DNA of 64,000 nt from NCBI GenBank assembly GCA_008933995.1, contig WARS01000031.1, positions 3,748,001 to 3,812,000 of the forward strand, read 5' to 3'. Within the stretch, counting starts at the first letter, position 1. Every line of letters begins with the position of its first letter. Position numbers and translations under genes: made by a program. Below, one piece after another: positions 26,342-38,636 of the stretch. This DNA is from Datnioides undecimradiatus. Taxonomy: Eukaryota; Chordata; Actinopteri; Lobotiformes; Datnioididae. The notes beneath the pieces are model-generated. The model was not told the DNA's origin. It was given only the letters and a program-made list of their open reading frames with translations, and did not search any database.

Positions 26342-26359
26342 GGGGGGGGGGGGGGGGGG
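26342..26359. repeat. Poly-G run of 18
   Basis: Uninterrupted G run preceded by a T run, 150 bases upstream of the 70-base leader exon. It can fold as a G-quadruplex and is error-prone in sequencing. Confidence 0.95.
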
Positions 26360-26509
26360 TTGCTATTTAAACCCATTCATAATAACAATTATTACATCTA
26401 AATCAAATTAAAAAAAATGTTCTATGGAAGTTATTAATAACAACAAAATGATGTTGATCATACTAGGACAAACATAAAGTTGCCCCCTTTTTTTCTGTCT
26501 TCTTTTCAG

Positions 26510-26579
26510 GTTTTTACATGAATTCAAAATCAACCGACCAGTGATCGCTGGAAGCTGGGGATTGAGTCTTTCAGTTTTT
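26510..26579 (+). other. sox6: Likely sox6 5' UTR exon (70 bases)
   Basis: Strong splice borders frame this interval. A long pyrimidine tract with CTTCTTTTCAG ends at 26509, and a full-consensus donor GTAAGT begins at 26580. The exon carries an ATG at 26518 that opens an eight-codon uORF (MNSKSTDQ) closing with TGA at 26542-26544. A further in-frame TGA lies at 26563. Spliced directly to 52860 this frame is the main frame but is stopped, so translation would begin at MSSKQ. It lies about 26 kb before the first shared coding exon, and sox6 genes are known for several non-coding leader exons spread over long introns. The sequence inside the exon is balanced and repeat-free, unlike the T-rich flank. 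Assignment to sox6 is by position and strand. Confidence 0.65.
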
Positions 26580-29500
26580 GTAAGTATCAATTTACCTCCT
26601 CAGCTTTTTCTGTCTTGCCACATGTCTCATACACCCCTGCGGTCTTTCACCCACACTGAACACCTGCATCAAATGAGGTGGACAATTGGATAGGCACACA
26701 ATGTATGCACAATTAGACACTTACAGTATGTAGCCACAAACTTAGAGACAGACCTTTTTAACGCAAAATGCTCCAACTTATTTTTCTTTTATTTTGCTTC
26801 AGTATTGTTTTGCGGCCACTCAGCGTTCATTTTTAACTTGTTTTTATACACTGTATCGCCCCTCATGCGCTAAATTTCCATTGTGTTGCAGTTGTAGCAT
26901 CAATTTGTGCTTTCTAGTGTTCGTTAATTGTCAGTATCTTAAAGACTTATTAAAGTCTGACAGGAAAAAGAAAAGGTCTTTCCTTGACAAGAGAAAACAC
27001 ATGTTAACCTTTGGAGAAAAGACTTTTACCAGGGACACAAGTCAAAACTGTGAAACCTTGACTGCCAGCAGTTAGAAAAAACCCTTAAATCCATCAAATA
27101 GTATTTCTGAGATTTAGAAGTGAAGACGTAGATTATAATGGATAACCTCATGATATATTATATTGCATAGTCATGTAGGAACAGATATTTTTCATTTAAC
27201 ACCAAAACAATATTATTTTACACCGGGTAAGAGTCACTCTGGTTTTACACAAAAAAATGTCAATTTTAAAGGAGAATATGTGAAAATTTTCATAGCAATT
27301 CAGTAAGACAGTTGCCATGAAATGCAACATTTTGCTTTAAAAAACATAAAAGAGAATACTACAGCGCTCTCTGCATCAATACAAATGTAACTTGAACAAT
27401 CTTTGCTCAGCTGCTGCTCATCCAGGTTTTCTAATAAAAATGTATCTTAGTTATTAAGCAAATAAAGGTGAGGAACTTAGTTGATATTATTCTTTTCTTC
27501 CAAATGTCAGTTGGCGATATCATGGGAGTCATATTAAAGTGCCAGAGAAGCTCTTCAATAACAGCTGGGAAATGTCTCTCTGAATTCAAAGTTCATGGCC
27601 ATTTACCATTGTTTAATCATGCCATTTCACGTCACACACTGTCTTCTGCTCAGATGAGCCTGCACCTGTCTGTCGGTGAGCTCTCTCTGCTGCTGCACGT
27701 TATTTTTGTCGAGCTTGTTGTGAGTGGCCTGAACTCATAAAACGGTAATACAGTGACAGTTGGTCTTTTATAACATGACCTGACTGATTAACTTTATTAG
27801 AGCATTGCATTGATTAGATACTAGTTATTACAGGCACAGCATACACATTGATAAAAGAAATCACTACACACACTGTTGACAGAAATGTTATAAGAAAAGG
27901 CATTTGTGACACTTCTCAGTCGAGATGCTGTAGCTACATTGAGCATATGTGTTAAGTTTTTGTTTTTTACAATAACTACACAATTTATTTAAGATATCTG
28001 AATATAGATACAGAATCTGTTGGCAGTCGACTAGATTTTGTATCAGAAGGTCTCAGACTTCTGTTTGTTGACCAACTAGAACTGGCCAATCACAATTGAG
28101 CATTTTTTTTAGTTCAAAGTAGGTAAACAATCGGTGTGGAGATTCAGAAAACAGAGGCCATTGGCTGTCATCTGAAAATGAAAGCGTATCTATTAATGTG
28201 CATTCACATTGGGCTGAATCGTCATCTCACGATAGCAGGTGGGATCTGACATTGTGACTCAGTGCATATTTGACTGCTTATATTAAATCAACTACTGTTG
28301 TGAGCAGGTGTGTTAGACCAGGCACTTTATCAAGCTGATGCAGAGTCTCCTTCTGGGTCATTTGAGATACTAGATAGTAGATGTTATGTTTAGTATTAAT
28401 ATAATATAAGCCAGCTAGCTTTACAACAGACAATTTAATTAAATTTAACTTCCCCCAGGACTTATTCATACCTAAAAGAGTTAGCAGGTTTTACTGCAAA
28501 TCGGTGAAAACTGTGAATAGTTTTTAGTGTTTAAGTACATGTATACCTTCCTACAGTATTGTCGAGCATCTTCATGGTGCAAGGAACAACATCTCACGCC
28601 ATTGCTAGATGAGCCACAGGCTTGTTTAATAATATTTAATAAAAATTGCAAATACTTGACAGGATGTGAGTGACCTCCTCGTTGCCAGCTGTGTCTACTG
28701 CTCCCTGCTGCTTACTCAAAAATGCTGAGGTAATTAATTAAATTAATTAACTGTCCAGTGTTAATAACTAAGTTATTAAGTCACTTTTATGTTTTTAGGT
28801 ACCTGCCATTTTGCACCAAAGGTTGTGAGATTTTAAGTCGGATTGTCGTACAGGATGAAATCTAGATCCTTACACCTTCATGTTTAGTTAATTTCATCTT
28901 TGTGTCTGGAGAACATGTTTAATTACACTTGTGCAATCTCACATGGAGACACCTGATCATATGTTAAACCATTAGAATAGGGTATATACACTCTTTGTCA
29001 GCATGTGCCATTCATCTCATAAGCCAGACGGTCTCCCAGCCCTCAGTGCACTATCGATGGTACCACTCGAGGGGAGGATGAAGGGGAGCCATTTTGTCTG
29101 AAATTAAATAAACAGCACTTCACCATAAAATGAAAATGAATAACCTTTGAATGGTTATTCTTCATCTATTATTTATCAAATGGGCTTCTTCAGTCCACTG
29201 ACCCTGCAGTGATTATGGTCAACGTGTTGCTAAATAGAGGCCGCTTGACAAAGACCGCCTAACAAAGATTTTAATTTCATCAGTCTCAGTTACATCAGCG
29301 GACCCCAGTGTGAATTCGGAAAACTAATCGCTGGACATGTCATTACCTGTCAAGAATGTGTAAAACCCTCCTGAACTTTATCCAGCTTCCTAAACTCTGC
29401 ATTCAATTAATAGCGTGCTGTCTTATTACTCATGAATGACCTCATTTCGAAGTGCTCAAACTTAAATATACGTGCTGGCAATTTGATTAGGTGTGGTGTT

Positions 29501-31195
29501 GTCTGGGCTGTTTTAACAGTTGGTGATTAAGTGTGGTCTATATTTAATCACATGAAATGGATGTACTCGGAGTTTTATTATTATAATTATTATTATCATT
29601 ATTGTTTGAGGTTTATTTCATTCTCAGAAGAATAAAAACCTAATATGGACTTGGCTGCTGTCCTGCCTCTGAAGGCATGTTCCCTTGCACTGTAGGACAG
29701 AGTTTCACCTAGTAGCTATATACAGCAGGACCAAAGAACATGCCATTAATCTTCTTGCTACCCCAGCTGTGGAAAGTAATGCATAACTAAAAGTCCGGTA
29801 AAATGAATTAATGATTTCAACCATGAACTTTTCTCCCAAAACGCCATGAATCGTCTCCAACTGATAATGCACCACGACCCCGGAGTGTGAAATCCCTGTT
29901 GCGTTGAGAGTAGCCAGTTAATTGATTCGCAAATTATTTAAAGTTTGTGGTGCCCAGGGGAGTGCTAGACTCTAATGACGGCCCGTTTTGAAAGAGTTGA
30001 AAAACTCTTCCCAGGCAAGCCGGTATTAAATTGTAACAGTAAGCTAACAAGTCTAATCTCAGCCCCAAGAAGAGAGAGACAGTGTCCTGTCCCGTGTTGT
30101 TACACTGGGTCAGCTGAATATGCTCTTTGAAATTAGAGATAACTCATTTCTTCTCAAACACAGAAGCTAATTTGATTGTCCTTCAAACCTCTTTGTTTTC
30201 TTTCTTAGTTTTTTTTCCATCCTCTCTTGGAAACCACACAATCTGAAGGATAATCTGTTTTAACATATATAGATGAGCAAAACATTTTCATTTAATTCAA
30301 CATTCGTATCATTTGTCCATCTGTGTGACACTCACACTTGCATCACATTTAGCCATAAACCTTCTGTTGACTGCTGACTCCAAGTCAAATGGGGTTTGAC
30401 TGACTTGGACATGGTGAAATGTTGTTGCTGTTACCTACAGCTCTCAGACAGCCTAATGAACCTCCTCTCCATACACTGCCTGTGGCATGTGTGATATTTA
30501 AAAGAAAAGCTTAGTATTCAGATTTGTGTATTCAAGGTCAGTATGATTTGTCACGGTAAGACCATGATCGAGCAATAGCCGGTCATTCAGTGTAGAACAT
30601 GCACACCTCGGAGCATACACACTGTACGTTCCACCACTTTTTAGCTGAAATTGTTTGATCTCTGTGTTAATATCAAGGAGCCTCTAATCTCAACCCATTA
30701 GCAACTGCTGTCATTCAGACACACGGTGTCGGCCTGATTTAAATAAAATGAAATGAAGATAGTTGTTTCTGGTCCCTTGGCTTCACTCATTGCCATAAAC
30801 ATATGCTCTGTGCCCCGCTTCTTTCCATCTTATTTATGACTTTAATTTGTTGTGTGGGCTGCGCAAGAAATCAAATTTAATCCAATCCTCCCAGGGACCC
30901 TGTCATATAATAACATGGTAATTTCTGTGTATCCTTTTGAAAAATGAGGAAATTAATTCTTCCTGACATGTTCTAATTATTCCAGTGTGAACGGCGGATG
31001 GGCTCCCCTCCTTCCTCCCATCCCTCCCCCCAGCCCCCTAAGTGTCAGTTGCCGACGGGTGGCGAGGTGCTAATGCTGACCAGCAGCGCGTTTAATTTGA
31101 AACATGAGCAGACACCTTTCAACACACCTTCTTAATGTTGGAGTGGCTCACACAAATTAATTCACTACTCATCTGGCAGCTCTGACTGAGGTGTA

Positions 31196-31390
31196 TGTCA
31201 GTATGTGTGCGTGTGTGCACGTGTGTGCGGACGCCAACGTGTGTGTGGTGCTTGGAGGTTAGATGATGAGGGGAGGGGGGAGGGTCAATGCGACACCATC
31301 TCCATTAGTAAAGGTAACATTAGGTGTGTCTGTGTGTGTTCTATGCTTTAGGTGTAAATACATGTGTGTGTGTGTGCATGTGTGTGGACA
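31196..31390. repeat. Imperfect GT-rich stretch
   Basis: Two clusters of imperfect GT repeats, about 31201-31255 and 31325-31390, separated by G-rich sequence. Confidence 0.8.
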
Positions 31391-32111
31391 CATGTACTGG
31401 ACCAGGTATCACCATATTTCATGTGACTGGGTGTTGAGTTGGCGTAAAGCTGTCTGCTGGGATGTTGGGATTGCTTGGACAGCTTTTTTCCCCGCTCTGG
31501 TTCTCCCTCCTCTCGAACCAACAGTACCTTTTCACACATCCCACTGCTCCACTGAGAGCACTGAAAGGCTTATTTAATTAGACTGTCATCAGGCAGTCTT
31601 TAGCTTATCACTTCAATTTGCATAGGGACACTACTGGCAGAGATGTTGTGGAACAATGATCTTTCATGTTCAAGGATTAATATTACAAAAGTGATGAATG
31701 TTTTTGAATAAATCCTGCACAGATCGCTCGTAATCATAATTATATTATAGTAATTTAAAACTGAGCTTGCAATTGAGTTTCAATCTGTTAAAAAAAAATC
31801 AATTATCAGTTCATTGAAACAAAGTCCTTGCTGGCCTGGTGTGACAGTCTGTACAGACAGACGTATTGTTGTCACAGAGAAAAAAATGGTTAATAATTAG
31901 CAAAATTCAAATAAAATGTGGAAAAAACAAACTGTGTTCTGACTTTGTCTCCATAAGCTCTGAACACATTCACACGTCTGAGAGAAGAAATGTGTTTCCA
32001 CTCTAATTATGTACAGTATCTGAAGCGGCTGAGACAGAGGAGAAAAAATAAACAAACAAAATTTACTGAACTTTGGAGTCGGGTTCAAACCAGAGAACTG
32101 TAATTGATTTG

Positions 32112-32136
32112 GTGTGTGTGTGTGTGTGTATGTGTG
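32112..32136. repeat. (GT)n microsatellite
   Basis: GT run broken once by an A. Confidence 0.9.
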
Positions 32137-35080
32137 TTGTCTCTGGGTCGTAGAACAGAGGGCTCATAGCCGTGGCGTCATGGTCGAGGAGAAGAGAGCA
32201 TGGCTTTGTGAACAGTGGGTGGGTCCCCCCATGACTCAGAGAGGGGAGAGGCGTCAACATGGCCGCCCGGCCCACAGGGATTAAAGTGCCCACCCCCACA
32301 CCCTGCAGGGTTAATCACTGCCATTTTGGATCCATGCAGAGGGAGCAAATGCACTCTCCATCACTGTGGAAGAACTGAGACGTAAGCCACCACTTAGGCT
32401 GCCACTGCAGCAGCTCTGTGGGTAGATCTGGTCCATAAGCTAGTTTCCACACTGCACAATAGATTGTTTGAGACCTGGTTTACTTGTCTTATGAAGGTTG
32501 CAGTTCCTGGATCAGCGCAGACTCTTGGGATATTGCTACTTTTTCTCATATGGGTTTGGTTAAGGGATACACCAAGTAACCTGGGAAGTACTCACTCGGA
32601 GGATCTGTGTAGCTAACTTCTGTGTCTCGCTGTGCAGCGCGCTCTACGTGAGCCTGTTAATGACTGAAGGCTGAGAGTGCCGTCTCGTGCCAAGACCCAC
32701 ATGGCTGCTGGCGGTGCATTAAATCAGCAGTCAATTTGACTGGAAGTTTGAAATCTGGGCTAGGTTAAGGGGATGTGCTGAAGCCGTGTTAATAGCTAGC
32801 TTGTTGTCCATATGGTACTGCTTTAATAGAGCACATTTGTTGCAGATGGTGGGAGACTTGGTTAGGCAGAGGCAGCTTTTGGCAGAGGCTCATTCTTCGA
32901 AAGGGCTGCCGTGCTGCTCGGACTGGTCCAGGCCAACTTAGTGATGTCTATCCTCCCTGCTTCTCCTTCACCAAAAAGCCTGCCCTTGAATTGCGGCCTA
33001 GCCTTAATTTAAAGACATTCTTGTTTTTTTGTGTTTTCGGAGAGGAGCAAATACAATGTGGCTCAGTCACTTTTTCCTGAGTTTGGTCATTTGCGCTCCA
33101 AACCGCACCTTTGCTTCCATAGGCTAAGTTCAGTTGTTTCTGACCACAATGGGACTGCAGACAGCAGGCACAGCTGAGGAAACACAAGCACGCAGAGAGC
33201 GAAAGAACAAGGCTTATGGAATAAGACCAAAGATAAAGATAGAAGCTGAGTATAGCCTAATCTATTTCATTTTCTCTCCTGCTATTTAACTGCTTTAGCA
33301 AGGCTGCTGAAGAACTCGGGTGCCAGGAAAATATCTGAGAGCCTAACACACATTCAGATAATAAAAAAGAGCGTTCTGTTCATCCTGCCACAGGTTACAT
33401 GTAAATTTGTTGAATTTCTGCATCAAAGTTGATTCTGTTTCTATTCCTCTTCCTAATTTCTGAACTTAAGTTTGCAGAATGTAAATGTGTGCCAGAATAT
33501 GTTTGCATGTACATGTAGGTTCAGAGCGAACTAACATTTGTGTTGGTAATTGTTTTAGTTTGCGTGTGCCCGCTTCGAAGTATGTGTGCTTTTTGCACTC
33601 AGAGAAGTGAGGAGACACGCTTGATCTGCTCTGCACTGTTTGACGGTTGTTTTCTCACGTTGTCACTGGCTCGGTGTGCTGTGCTGTGGTGATGGTATTA
33701 TGTGCTCTGGGCCCAGCCGAGTGGAGAAAAGAGCAGAGCTGCAGCGCCCCTAGCTATGCCACTCCCGCCTCCCCAGACACCTTATTGTGAGAAAAGTCTC
33801 GGCTGAGCCCTCTGGGCCTTGTGGATCCACTGCCTCGCTAAGTGCTGGCCAGACTGAAAGGCACAGTGTCCTTGGGCCCAGCTCATTCTTTCCATTCTCT
33901 CAGAGGCTTTGTCTCATGAGCAACGAGAGCGAGGGGAGAAAATGCCAAATTACACCCATGTCACTAAAACTTAAGGTGTTTAAGGGCTGAGATGTCATTT
34001 GCTGTTGTGTTTTGTGTAATTCATGACGATGTGCATGAGGGAGTGTCAAAACTGAAGAAAAGAGTATTTTTCTTTCCGTTGGTAATAAAAACTAGCGATT
34101 TTCACAGCAGACATTTTGATCTGCAGACTTAAAAGCTTTTCAGTTGTGAAAGTTATGAAATTGAATAAAATGATGGCGGAGTGATAAAATGTTGACGTGA
34201 AATGCCTTTTTATAAAGCTGAAAAATATTTTTTGCGAGATGTCCTCGCCATATTTCAGTAGCTGGGTATATTTATAAGGCTAGTTGTGAGATCTGAGAGA
34301 CATTTAAATTTCAACCACTAACAAAAATCCCACTCACAAATCTGTTTGCTGGAATTGCTGCTCGTGTTTTAGCCGCTTGAAACAAAAGCTCATGGAAGTC
34401 CAAATCAATTTTCAACCAGTCTTAACGCAATAAAAGTGTGTATTATACAGACCAATAACACAGGCTAATGGAAACCTGTTGTAAGTCATTTTTAGCCATG
34501 TGTCTCCAGTATTTTGTGGGTAAGGCTTCTGAACGACCCCTACAAGTGGTGACATCATGACCACATCCTTTTGCCTCATTGACGCTGCGAGTCCCAGCTT
34601 GGGTCCCTTGTGGCCGGGCTCCCAGAAGCCACAGCACCCTCGCCACACATGGGCTGCAGCTGGACCACCGTTGGCTACTCTGAACAGAATGGGGCTGCTC
34701 CGGGATCTGCGGTTACAGTGCTGGATGTACATGTATATATCTGCGCACAGCCATGGAAAAAGACTGTATGGAGATCAGTAGGCAGAGTTTATTTGATGCA
34801 AACATATCATCAGGCTCTCAGTGCAAACCGATGTTGTATGCAAATCCACTCCCTCGATGGAAAGAGGTATAATTAATGATGTCAGTTCATAAAAAGAGAC
34901 GATGGGTTCGTAGCCATATTTCTGCTTTAATTAAAGACATGCCTTATTATAGGAGGAAGATGTATGCTCTATGTGTTTTTCTTTCTTTTTCTCTTTCTTT
35001 CTGTCTTTCCCTCCTTCCTCCTCTTCTTGATTATCACTCGTTTCATAGTGAAAATGGTTCTCTGTGATTTCTCCTCTCAG

Positions 35081-35131
35081 AACCCCACACGCTGACATGG
35101 AAGGCTTTCTTCGTAGCAGCTTTTTACTGAG
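35081..35131 (+). CDS. Candidate alternative N-terminal coding exon of sox6 (start ATG 35097)
   Basis: A 51-base interval has both splice borders. A pyrimidine-rich acceptor (TTTCTCCTCTCAG) ends at 35080 and a donor, GTTAGT, begins at 35132. The exon holds an ATG at 35097 with G at -3 and G at +4, a strong initiation context. From this ATG the exon reads MEGFLRSSFLL plus two bases. Joined to 52860 it gives MEGFLRSSFLLSRVMSSKQ with no stop, so the known start becomes residue 15; joined to 52863 it gives one residue fewer. Joined to the 70-base exon upstream, an in-frame TGA at 26563-26565 closes the frame before this ATG, so MEGF would be the first start in that frame. SoxD genes are known to have variant N-termini (SOX5 long form, the MGR-initiated SOX6), which makes this plausible. 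No transcript was checked. Confidence 0.55.
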
Positions 35132-36853
35132 GTTAGTTTCATTTCCGTTGTTGCCATTTAGGATCACAGGTCGGGCAGGGGTGGTAAGCGGGCTGACAGG
35201 GGTTAAGCTCTCTGACACATTGTTAGCATTAGACTTTGTCCTGTGTATGTGTGCACATGTTTGTGTGTGCGCATGTGTGTGTGAATGTGTGTGTGTGTAC
35301 ATTTGAACAATGTCAAACATGGATAATAACATATTTACCCACTGTTATGATTGTGTTCATGTAGTGGCTGACTGGCATGCTCACCCTGATAGCCTCCAGT
35401 CAGACTAAAAACACACATCAACAACCAAAGGGACACATGTAGATGAGTTGCCCCCCCTTTCCCTTTCGGGAAGGACCTGCAGATCAGGCTTTCTGTGTCT
35501 TTACACTGCATGCTTTTGTCTGACCACTCTCCCCCATCTGCACTCCCTCATTACTAACCACCCTAATCAAGGATGTCGGGGTGAGGCAGTCACTGGCATA
35601 TCTGTTTTGTGATGTACTGTTTCCTGTTGTGCTCCGTGTTTGTATTCAACCTACCATAAAGATTTACATTTTTTGTCTTTACCCTTCCTGTGATTCTAAT
35701 TAAAAATTTGTGCTGTCATTACACACAGAGGAAGTAAATAAGAGAGTGTATTTACCATTGGCTCCTTTCCTAGTCAACCACCTTCTCTAGGCTCCAGTGT
35801 TGCTCCCTAATTAGGGTTGGCTCATTAGAAGCCACAGCAGCAGCATCTGCCTTTCAAAGCTGCTGTCAGCCAAACTTTACTAAAGCTAATGAATCCTCTT
35901 TGATTTCTTTTTCAAAAGGTCACTTATTTGATTAAATTAACAGCATTTTTTTTCTCTCAGAACTGTTGGGGGCATTTTAAAAAGAAAGGACAATTTGATA
36001 CCATTACTCTCACTAGTCATGATGTCCTTCAGGAATTCAACAGGAAAATCTCTCATGCATTTAAATTTATTTTATTTATCTTTAAATTTTAATCATTGAA
36101 AATCCAACTAAAAAATAAGATTGAGTCCCACATTTATATAACTATGACTGTTAACTGAAACGGTTTTTATCTTTTATAAAAGATAAAATGAAAATATCGT
36201 CTTTTTTAACAAATTGGAAGAGCCATTTATCCATTTATCAGTTACATATAAATGCACAAATGTACAGTATCAGTTATATCTTAAATTGCATGGCACCCAT
36301 CTATTTACTCAGGCTTAAAGAAATTATTCAGGCATACAGCATGTTACATTTGTTAGAACCCGCTGCTTATGCTCATTTCCGCTTTTTAATTTTTTAAATG
36401 TAACAAAGTGGATAGCAGCTTTTAAGTCTCGACACCTGTCGAAACCAGCTTGGTGGATCACTAACCACACTGAAGATGATCTGTGTACTGTATGTTGCAC
36501 TGAGGAGGTGAAGGGAATAGATCTGAGGACATCCAATCCCTCATCCACAAAAGAAAAAAAAAAAAAAAGAAAGAAACGCGACCTTTGACCTTAGCTGTGT
36601 CTCAACAATTTCCTTTTGTTCTCCTAGCTGTGAGAAAACACTGTGATTATTCTAAGTAAACACATTATTGCGCTGCTAATCCACATCCTTCTGTCAGTGT
36701 CTGTTTTAATTAAAGGAGAAGAGCCAGTAGGAAGATATCACGCTCACAAGCTGGAGCTTGGAGGACTCAACTATCAGGCCAAGATTAAAGACAGGCTTTG
36801 CTTCAGGGTTAGCCCTTTTGCTTGGATAAGACTTGTGTCCTGGACTGGGCTGC

Positions 36854-36874
36854 GGGGTGGGGGTAGGGGTAGGG
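36854..36874 (+). other. G-quadruplex motif
   Basis: Four G runs with loops of 1, 2 and 2 bases (GGGG T GGGGG TA GGGG TA GGG), sense strand of the inferred intron. Confidence 0.7.
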
Positions 36875-37540
36875 TTGAAAGGGGAGAAAAGGATAGAAAC
36901 AGGGGTGGATGGATGTGGCAGTTAAAGACATTCCTCTGCTGAAGAATCCCAGTATCTTTTTCCCAAGCAACTGATTTAGGTCATAGGAGGCTCTCTGAGC
37001 ATACTCATATAATTCTGCTCCAGTGTGCAGATGTTATTGACTTTTTGGACTGTATGTCATATCTCAGTAGCACACCGGATGGGCCTTTCGTTATTGTAAT
37101 GAGTCACAAGTTTGCTTTTGAGTCATACTGTACATACAGTCAGTTTAGATTAGCTGTAAAAGTGCTTCCTAATGGCACCTGATACACGGCCATGGTGAAA
37201 AATACATCAAACTCTTCTTATTTTACGTACAAGTCAAAGCCTTTGTACTGTCTGTTCCAAATTCAAAATATTTCCAAAACTAAAAAGTTCTCTGAACTAC
37301 AGTACACAATGCACACAGTGTCTTTAATAGACAACTATTCGTGCTCACATTATTGTAAGCCACACAGTTTCTCTCTTTGTTGAAAAGAGGATGTGTTTTC
37401 ATTTCAGATCAATTTTTTATATGTTTATGGAAGACATTTAACAGGTTTTTGTTTGTGTAGTCAAAGAGACTGAGAAAATGAGTGCAAGTGTGAGGCAGAG
37501 AAAGGGGAAGGAAGAGACAGAGTACAGAGATGTGTACAGA

Positions 37541-37548
37541 GAGAGAGT

Positions 37549-37596
<48 letters not shown>
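37541..37596. repeat. (GA)n microsatellite
   Basis: GA run of more than 20 pure units with an imperfect left edge. Confidence 0.95.
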
Positions 37597-37599
<3 letters not shown>

Positions 37600-38526
37600 G
37601 ATGTCTTCAGCCTCTGTTTCCACTCCCAGTGGGCAGGACCTCCTCCTACATTTCTGCCATTATTTGATGTAATGAAAGGAGAAAGTGTGTAACATTGAGA
37701 TTGTTAATTAATTTAGTCTAACAAGATGAAGATAAATGAAACCCACTGAAGGTTGACTAGGCTAAGGGGCCCACTTAGCATTTTCCTGCCCTCGAGCTCT
37801 GTCTCTCTCTCACTCCTTTACAATGGAGCACAGCTAATAGGTGCAGCACCATGTTTGCACAGACCCGCTGAGCTCTCACCCAGGAAGTTTACATGTGCAA
37901 CTTTTGACTAAATATTTTATTTTCAGTCTCTATTTATCACAATCTTCTCTCTGGGATAGTTTCATTCCCAAATGGCTGGACTAAGTAATGCAGTTAGTTT
38001 TGGAGCACAGATAGATATACAATAACCTAATTGAGTCATCTTGACATGTTAGATAAAGCTCAGTTTGACATAACATGACTAGTGAACTAAAATGACTTTT
38101 TAATATATCTATTGAGGCACTCATTACATGTTAAGGTGTGTCTTCTCATAGATAACAAACACACCTTTTATTATTTTGCTAGAGATGATATTTTTTCTGA
38201 AATGGAGGGAAGGTTATATAAATGGTCATTCTCTCTATGTGGCCCCTTCACATGAGCCTGTGTGACTCTCAGCCTTTCACCATATGAATAGTTCTTCTCT
38301 AATGCGGCTTGGGGGCTATTTGAGCGGCAAGACAGACAAAAAGCAGAAAGGTTTTTTCTTTTTTTTCTTTTACAAAGCCAGACAGTTGTCTTCATCCAGA
38401 GCTCTTACAAGCAAATCAGTAGTCTATCGAGGTCCTTCCTCAGTGGACACTTTGTACAGGATCTTCATGGCAGCACAGACCAATCATTATGGCGCCCATT
38501 CTTTGCTCCTTTAGTTCTCAAGTCAT

Positions 38527-38636
38527 CAACAATGGGTTGTTGATTGTATGGAAAACACCAGAACAATTATGTCCTCTGTTTTGGTGGCAGGGCAGCGTTT
38601 TAAAGTGCAATCCTCGATAATGGCCTCATTATTGTT
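38527..38636. promoter_or_regulatory. Candidate enhancer with clustered SOX-type sites
   Basis: Four SOX-like core motifs lie within 110 bases: CAACAATGG at 38527-38535, an opposed TTGTTG at 38537-38542, AACAAT at 38562-38567 and ATTGTT at 38631-38636. The first two form an inverted pair. SoxD proteins act as dimers and are known to favour paired HMG sites. The surrounding 38520-38760 sequence is repeat-free. Function is inferred from motifs only. Confidence 0.35.

Larger units (their letters stand above)
6545..26509 (+). other. sox6: Large 5' intron of sox6 (inferred)
   Basis: About 20 kb with no supported coding sequence. It holds CpG-rich sequence to about 8660, a T39 run, several CA/GT and GA tracts, a SINE-like repeat near 15.2-15.5 kb, a G-quadruplex motif at 19564 and overlapping octamer motifs at 19780. 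A 224-codon open frame on the minus strand at 25345-26019 is unexplained. Intron status depends on the leader exon calls. Confidence 0.55.
26580..35080 (+). other. sox6: Sox6 leader intron (inferred)
   Basis: Begins with GTAAGT and ends with CTCTCAG. It is nearly free of simple repeats between 26600 and 31000. It includes a TAATTA-rich motif at 28731-28750 and a repeat-poor stretch at 29140-31140 with an enhancer-like look. GT-rich patches lie near 31200-31390 and 32110-32136. No coding sequence is supported. Confidence 0.55.
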
